Source: Saprospiraceae bacterium (GTDB taxonomy: Bacteria; Bacteroidota; Bacteroidia; Chitinophagales; Saprospiraceae). Taken from it: 9,192 nt of DNA. Below the pieces are notes generated by a model. That model was not told the DNA's origin and did not search any database. It saw only the letters and a list, made by a program, of their open reading frames with translations. Position 1 is the first letter of the stretch. Every line of letters starts with the position of its first letter. The translations under genes were made by a program, and so were the position numbers. Below are positions 6,067 through 9,192 of the stretch, one piece after another. Where the stretch lies: assembly GCA_027031145.1 (NCBI GenBank), contig JALVEG010000410.1:1-9192 (forward strand). The letters are read 5' to 3'.

Positions 6067-7350
6067 TTAATTTATTATTTCAAAATTCAAATATCTTTTC
6101 AGTACTTCGGGAATTAATATTCCTTCCGGTGTTTGATTATTTTCCAATAAAGCGGCAACAATCCTTGCCAGAGCTAAAGCACTTCCATTAAGTGTATGAG
6201 CAAGTCTCGTTTTTCCGTCTTCATCTTTAAATCTCAATTTCAACCTGTTTGCCTGAAAAGATTCAAAATTGGAAACGGAACTAACTTCCAGCCATTTCTT
6301 CTGAGCTGCCGAATATACTTCAAAATCATAAGTCAGGGCTGAAGTAAATCCCAGATCTCCACCACATAAACGTAAAATTCTGTATGGTAGTTCCAGTTTC
6401 TTCAATAAATTTTCCACATGTTGCACCATTTCATCCAACAATTGATATGATTTGTCAGGATGAGATATTTGAACGATTTCAACTTTGTCAAATTGATGTA
6501 CTCTGTTAAGCCCTTTGACATCAGAACCGTAAGATCCGGCTTCTCTTCTGAAACAAGGGGTATATCCCGTGATTTTTATAGGAAAATCTTTAACTGAAAC
6601 TATTTTATCTCTGAACATATTTGTCAATGGTACTTCTGCAGTTGGAATTAAATATAAATTGTCCTTTTCCATGTAGTACATCTGACCTTCTTTGTCCGGC
6701 AATTGTCCTGTCCCTCTGGCAGAATCTTCATTTACCATCAAAGGTGGTCTCACTTCTTCATATCCGGCTTTTTCAGCTTCGTCAAGAAAGAAATTTATCA
6801 ATGCTCTCTTCAATTTGGAACCCTTGCCTCTGAATAACGGGAATCCTGAACCTGTAATAAATGCTCCCAATTCAAAATCTATTATATTGTATTTTTTAGC
6901 AAGATCCCAGTGAGGTAAAGCATCATTTCCCATATCAGGCAATTTCTTCTCCCAGTCTTTTACTATTTCATTGTCCTCTTCATTTTTTCCTGCCGGAACG
7001 GAATCATGGGGAATATTGGGTATTGTTAGAAGCAATTCCTCAATTTGAGCTTTTATTTTTTTATTTTCTTCATCAAATGATTGCATTTTGGTTTTAGATT
7101 CTGCAACTTCGGTTTTAAGTTTATTGGCTTCATCTGCTTTACCCGATTTATAAAGATTTCCAATCTCAGAAGATAATAATTTCACCTTTGATTTCAATTC
7201 TTCGCTTTTAATCTGGGTCTCTTTTCTCTTTTTGTCAAGGTCAATAAGGGAAAATAACTTTTCTTTCACTTTATTTTCATCTAATCCTCTTTTTGTTAAT
7301 GCTTTTGCTATAAGATCCGGGTCTGAAATAATTCTGTTTAGTGTGATCAT
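6067..7350 (-). CDS. serS: Seryl-tRNA synthetase (class II)
   Basis: 427 aa, normal for bacterial SerRS. It charges tRNA-Ser (and tRNA-Sec where present) with serine using ATP. Residues 1 to about 105 form the N-terminal tRNA-binding arm, a long antiparallel coiled coil visible as heptad-like K/E/L text. The catalytic core carries motif 1 (VRPPLMV, 200-206), the TxE serine-binding loop (PTAEVPL, 236-242), motif 2 (F-R-R-E-A-G with R268/E270, 267-272) and motif 3 (H-T-L-N-G-S-A-L-A with R396, 385-396). No key residue is missing. The start opens with the usual family beginning (MITLNRI..DPDLI). A TATCTTTGCA box on the minus strand lies 45 nt upstream. It is first in a transcript that continues into the metallopeptidase, and it is divergent from rho. 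Confidence 0.98.
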   Translation of the reverse strand: MITLNRIISDPDLIAKALTKRGLDENKVKEKLFSLIDLDKKRKETQIKSEELKSKVKLLSSEIGNLYKSGKADEANKLKTEVAESKTKMQSFDEENKKIKAQIEELLLTIPNIPHDSVPAGKNEEDNEIVKDWEKKLPDMGNDALPHWDLAKKYNIIDFELGAFITGSGFPLFRGKGSKLKRALINFFLDEAEKAGYEEVRPPLMVNEDSARGTGQLPDKEGQMYYMEKDNLYLIPTAEVPLTNMFRDKIVSVKDFPIKITGYTPCFRREAGSYGSDVKGLNRVHQFDKVEIVQISHPDKSYQLLDEMVQHVENLLKKLELPYRILRLCGGDLGFTSALTYDFEVYSAAQKKWLEVSSVSNFESFQANRLKLRFKDEDGKTRLAHTLNGSALALARIVAALLENNQTPEGILIPEVLKRYLNFEIIN

Positions 7351-7394
7351 TTGAGTACTTTAAGTTAAATTTTTTTATAATATTTAAAAATAAT

Positions 7395-7404
7395 TGCAAA
7401 GATA
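7395..7404 (-). promoter_or_regulatory. Candidate serS -7 promoter box (TATCTTTGCA)
   Basis: On the minus strand this reads TATCTTTGCA, an exact fit to the Bacteroidota -7 consensus TAnnTTTG, 45 nt upstream of the serS ATG. Nineteen bases further upstream the minus strand reads GTTT, a poor match to the -33 TTTG. Bacteroidota promoters often have weak -33 elements. The position and direction are right for serS. Confidence 0.55.
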
Positions 7405-7428
7405 GTATTTTATTTAATAAATAAAACG

Positions 7429-7438
7429 TAATTTTGCA
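7429..7438 (+). promoter_or_regulatory. Candidate rho -7 promoter box (TAATTTTGCA)
   Basis: TAATTTTGCA fits TAnnTTTG and points toward rho, 225 nt before its start. It lies back to back with the serS box, 24 nt apart, so the two polymerase sites would overlap. No good -33 TTTG is visible. The alternative TAAATTTG at 7482-7489 has a TTTG at 7463-7466, but the 15-nt spacing is shorter than usual. Which of the two is used cannot be told from sequence. Confidence 0.4.
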
Positions 7439-7610
7439 GTCTAAAATAACACATTGATACAATTTGTTTATTTCAATTCGTTAAATTTGTGTTTCTGAAT
7501 TCCCTTATTTATTAATTAACTTCTCCTGATTTTATTGAGATTTAGAAATACGCGATATAGAAATTTATTAAATTGTTTAATAGAATTAAAAATAGATGTG
7601 TAGTTAATTC

Positions 7611-7644
7611 ATGTTATATTTCAAAGAATGTTATATTTTCAAAA
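7611..7644 (+). repeat. Near-perfect 17-nt tandem duplication in the rho leader
   Basis: ATGTTATATTTCAAAGA (7611-7627) is followed directly by ATGTTATATTTTCAAAA (7628-7644). The first 11 bases are identical and the rest differ by one inserted T and the end. The second copy ends 18 nt before the rho ATG, so the repeat covers the region where ribosomes load. It may be slippage in A/T-rich DNA or a doubled leader signal. Confidence 0.65.
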
Positions 7645-7662
7645 ATAATAAAATAATTAAAT

Positions 7663-9192
7663 ATGTATGATATTTTGCAGTTGAGTGAAATGCTTGTACC
7701 TGAATTGAAAGAACTTGCAAAAAGTTTAGGACTTAAAGGTATAAATAAATTGACAAAACAAGATCTGATCTATAAGATTTTGGATCATCAGGCTGTTATG
7801 GGCGGTGGGCTTAAAGAAGAAGCTTCTAAAACTGAAGAGGATAAGAAACCTGAAAAACAATCAAAAAAACAATCTAAAAAAGAACCTCAGAAAAAACAAA
7901 CAACTTCAGGTAGGGGACGTAGAAGAAAAACTGATGATGATGCTCAGGAGAAAAAACAGTCTTCTGAAAAAGAAAATGAGAGAAACGAAAATGAAAATTC
8001 AGGTGGAAATGAAGAAAAGAAAGAAAAACAAACTCAAAGAAGAAGACGAAGGGTAACTAAAGTAGTGGAAAAAATTGAACCCGGAGCTAAAAAAGAGAGC
8101 GAAAATAATGAACAAGAGGCAAAAGACGTTGATGTTGATGTAGAAAAGATAGAAAAACCTGAAAGAAGAAGACCGGAAAGAAAACAGGATAACAGAAATC
8201 AGGATAAAAGGAACAGACAGGAGCAATCTCCACAGAAAGAACAAAAAGAAGAAAGAAACAGAAATTCTGAAGAAAGAAATCAGGATAAAAGAACTCAGGA
8301 AAAATCGAAACCCGAACCATTATTTAAACCTGAATTGGATGGTCTTGTGGAAGGTGAAGGAGTTATGGAAATGATGCCGGACGGGTTTGGATTTTTAAGA
8401 AGTGCTGATTTCAATTATATTTCATCTCCTGATGATATTTATGTTTCTCCTTCACAGATCAAACTTTTCGGACTTAAAACTGGAGATACTGTCAAAGGAA
8501 CCATAAGGCCTCCAAAAGAAAATGAGAAATATTTTGCATTACTCAGGGTAAATATGATAAATGGCGTAGATCCGGGAATAATCAGGGAAAGAGTACCTTT
8601 TGATTATCTCACACCTTTATTTCCTACTGAAAAGTTTAAATTAACCTATCGAGATGATGGAAAAGATATTGGTAACAGAATGATAGATCTGTTTACTCCT
8701 ATTGGTAAGGGACAAAGAGGATTGATAGTGGCCCAGCCAAAAACAGGTAAAACATTTTTGCTTAAAGATATAGCAAATGCGATAACCAAAAATCATCCTG
8801 AAGTGTATATGATCATCTTGTTGGTGGATGAAAGACCTGAAGAGGTTACGGATATGAAAAGATCGGTTATAGCCGAAGTTGTTGCGTCAAATTTTGACGA
8901 ACCTGCTAATAATCACGTCAGGGTGGCAAATATGGTTTTGGAAAAAGCCAAAAGACTTGTAGAATCGGGACATGATGTGGTGATCCTGCTTGATTCTATT
9001 ACCAGACTGGCAAGAGCATACAATACTGTTGCTCCTTCAAGTGGTAAAGTACTGTCGGGTGGGGTAGAAGCAAATGCTTTGCACAAACCTAAGAAGTTTT
9101 TTGGTGCTGCAAGAAAAATTGAAGATGGTGGTTCTTTGACGATTCTGGCTACTGCACTTATCGATACCGGCTCCAAAATGGATGAAGTTATT
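7663..9192 (+). CDS. rho: Transcription termination factor Rho with long disordered insert (3' end outside window)
   Basis: 510 codons are visible, in frame to the last base. Comparison with E. coli Rho (419 aa) suggests about 88 residues are missing. Rho is a hexameric RNA-dependent ATPase that releases transcripts. Order: Rho_N helical domain (about 3-46); a Lys/Glu/Arg/Gln/Asn-rich low-complexity insert (about 47-222) with no aromatic residue before F221 and basic clusters at 83-89, 126-130 and 168-174; the RNA-binding cold-shock domain with DGFGFLR (240-246) and YVSPSQI; then the RecA-like core. The core shows Walker A PKTGKT (359-364, K363), catalytic E390 (E. coli E211), Walker B ILLD with D444 (D265), the Q-loop near SGKVLSGG (459-467) and R-loop K505 (K326). 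The start is fixed by an in-frame TAA at 7654-7656. E. coli has PPKAGKT where this has QPKTGKT. Insert codons are A-rich, in keeping with the K/E/N/R composition. Confidence 0.97.
   Translation, partial: MYDILQLSEMLVPELKELAKSLGLKGINKLTKQDLIYKILDHQAVMGGGLKEEASKTEEDKKPEKQSKKQSKKEPQKKQTTSGRGRRRKTDDDAQEKKQSSEKENERNENENSGGNEEKKEKQTQRRRRRVTKVVEKIEPGAKKESENNEQEAKDVDVDVEKIEKPERRRPERKQDNRNQDKRNRQEQSPQKEQKEERNRNSEERNQDKRTQEKSKPEPLFKPELDGLVEGEGVMEMMPDGFGFLRSADFNYISSPDDIYVSPSQIKLFGLKTGDTVKGTIRPPKENEKYFALLRVNMINGVDPGIIRERVPFDYLTPLFPTEKFKLTYRDDGKDIGNRMIDLFTPIGKGQRGLIVAQPKTGKTFLLKDIANAITKNHPEVYMIILLVDERPEEVTDMKRSVIAEVVASNFDEPANNHVRVANMVLEKAKRLVESGHDVVILLDSITRLARAYNTVAPSSGKVLSGGVEANALHKPKKFFGAARKIEDGGSLTILATALIDTGSKMDEVI
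8194..8291 (+). repeat. 17-bp in-frame direct repeat inside the Rho insert
   Basis: AGAAATCAGGATAAAAG occurs at 8194-8210 and again, exactly, at 8275-8291, 81 bp (27 codons) apart. Both copies encode R-N-Q-D-K-R (residues 178-183 and 205-210). The identity at DNA level, including codon choice, suggests a recent duplication or recombination within the low-complexity segment, a likely route of length change. Confidence 0.7.

Larger units (their letters stand above)
7351..7662. promoter_or_regulatory. Divergent serS-rho control region (312 nt)
   Basis: This very A/T-rich gap must contain the start signals for both serS (leftward) and rho (rightward). It holds the divergent -7 boxes listed separately, an alternative TAAATTTG box for rho at 7482-7489, and a short tandem duplication just before the rho start. 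If rho is transcribed from the 7429 box, its leader would be about 220 nt. Long leaders and self-attenuation are known for E. coli rho, but no equivalent structure was identified here. No convincing gene was found in the gap. Confidence 0.6.

Noticed and set aside
5853..6191. Plus-strand 112-codon frame spanning the serS/metallopeptidase junction
   Set aside because: It is antisense to two well-supported genes and resembles neither a domain nor a membrane protein.
7277..7462. Minus-strand 61-codon frame overlapping the serS start
   Set aside because: It covers the serS start and promoter region in another frame, and its sequence is compositionally random A/T-rich translation.
7805..8320. Open frames on both strands over the Rho low-complexity insert
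   Set aside because: They arise from A/G-rich codons of the real rho frame. Their products are runs of Lys or of Phe/Ser/Leu with no domain, while the rho frame continues cleanly on both sides.
8913..9176. Antisense 87-codon frame over the Rho ATPase core
   Set aside because: It overlaps highly conserved Rho motifs and shows no recognisable protein pattern or separate start signals.
1..9192. A defence system, prophage, integrative element or other new multi-gene system
   Set aside because: All eight genes belong to known families, most of them housekeeping. No integrase, transposase, nuclease cluster, CRISPR repeat or attachment-site duplication was seen.

Overview
The window comes from an AT-rich bacterial chromosome, most likely a member of the Bacteroidota. 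Three things point there. A HU-like domain pair is joined through one membrane helix to a SPOR domain (an architecture I associate with this phylum). Rho carries a long, charged, low-complexity insert after its N-terminal domain. TAnnTTTG-type -7 boxes sit between serS and rho, and most starts lack an obvious Shine-Dalgarno. Order or genus cannot be resolved from the sequence alone.

Layout. Positions 2-610 hold the 3' part of a TraB/GumN-family gene, followed 5 nt later by a histone-deacetylase-fold gene (616-1572); the pair looks co-transcribed. A 542-nt stretch without a gene (1573-2114) contains a GC-rich hairpin and several nested or imperfect inverted repeats, and looks like the remains of dispersed repeats. 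Next is a family I inorganic pyrophosphatase (2115-2774), which converges on a block of five minus-strand genes. In transcription order these are serS (7350-6067), a membrane zinc metallopeptidase (6056-5382), frr (5318-4755), the HU-like/SPOR membrane protein (4615-3563) and an EI24/CysZ-like membrane protein (3531-2785). A 312-nt divergent region (7351-7662) separates serS from rho. Rho starts at 7663, runs off the right edge in frame, and is represented by its first 510 codons.

How the genes fit together. Most are housekeeping: tRNA charging (SerS), ribosome recycling (Frr), transcription termination (Rho) and pyrophosphate removal (Ppa). The metallopeptidase, SPOR protein and EI24 protein are envelope-associated. 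The TraB-HDAC pair is an accessory-looking metabolic or protein-modifying unit with no known joint function.

I found no mobile element with a transposase, no CRISPR, no phage gene, no tRNA or rRNA, and no convincing new multi-gene system. The points most worth a second look are the disordered Rho insert, the rho leader with its tandem duplication and overlapping small frame, the divergent promoter pair, the HDAC active-site substitution, and the repeat-rich gap before ppa.
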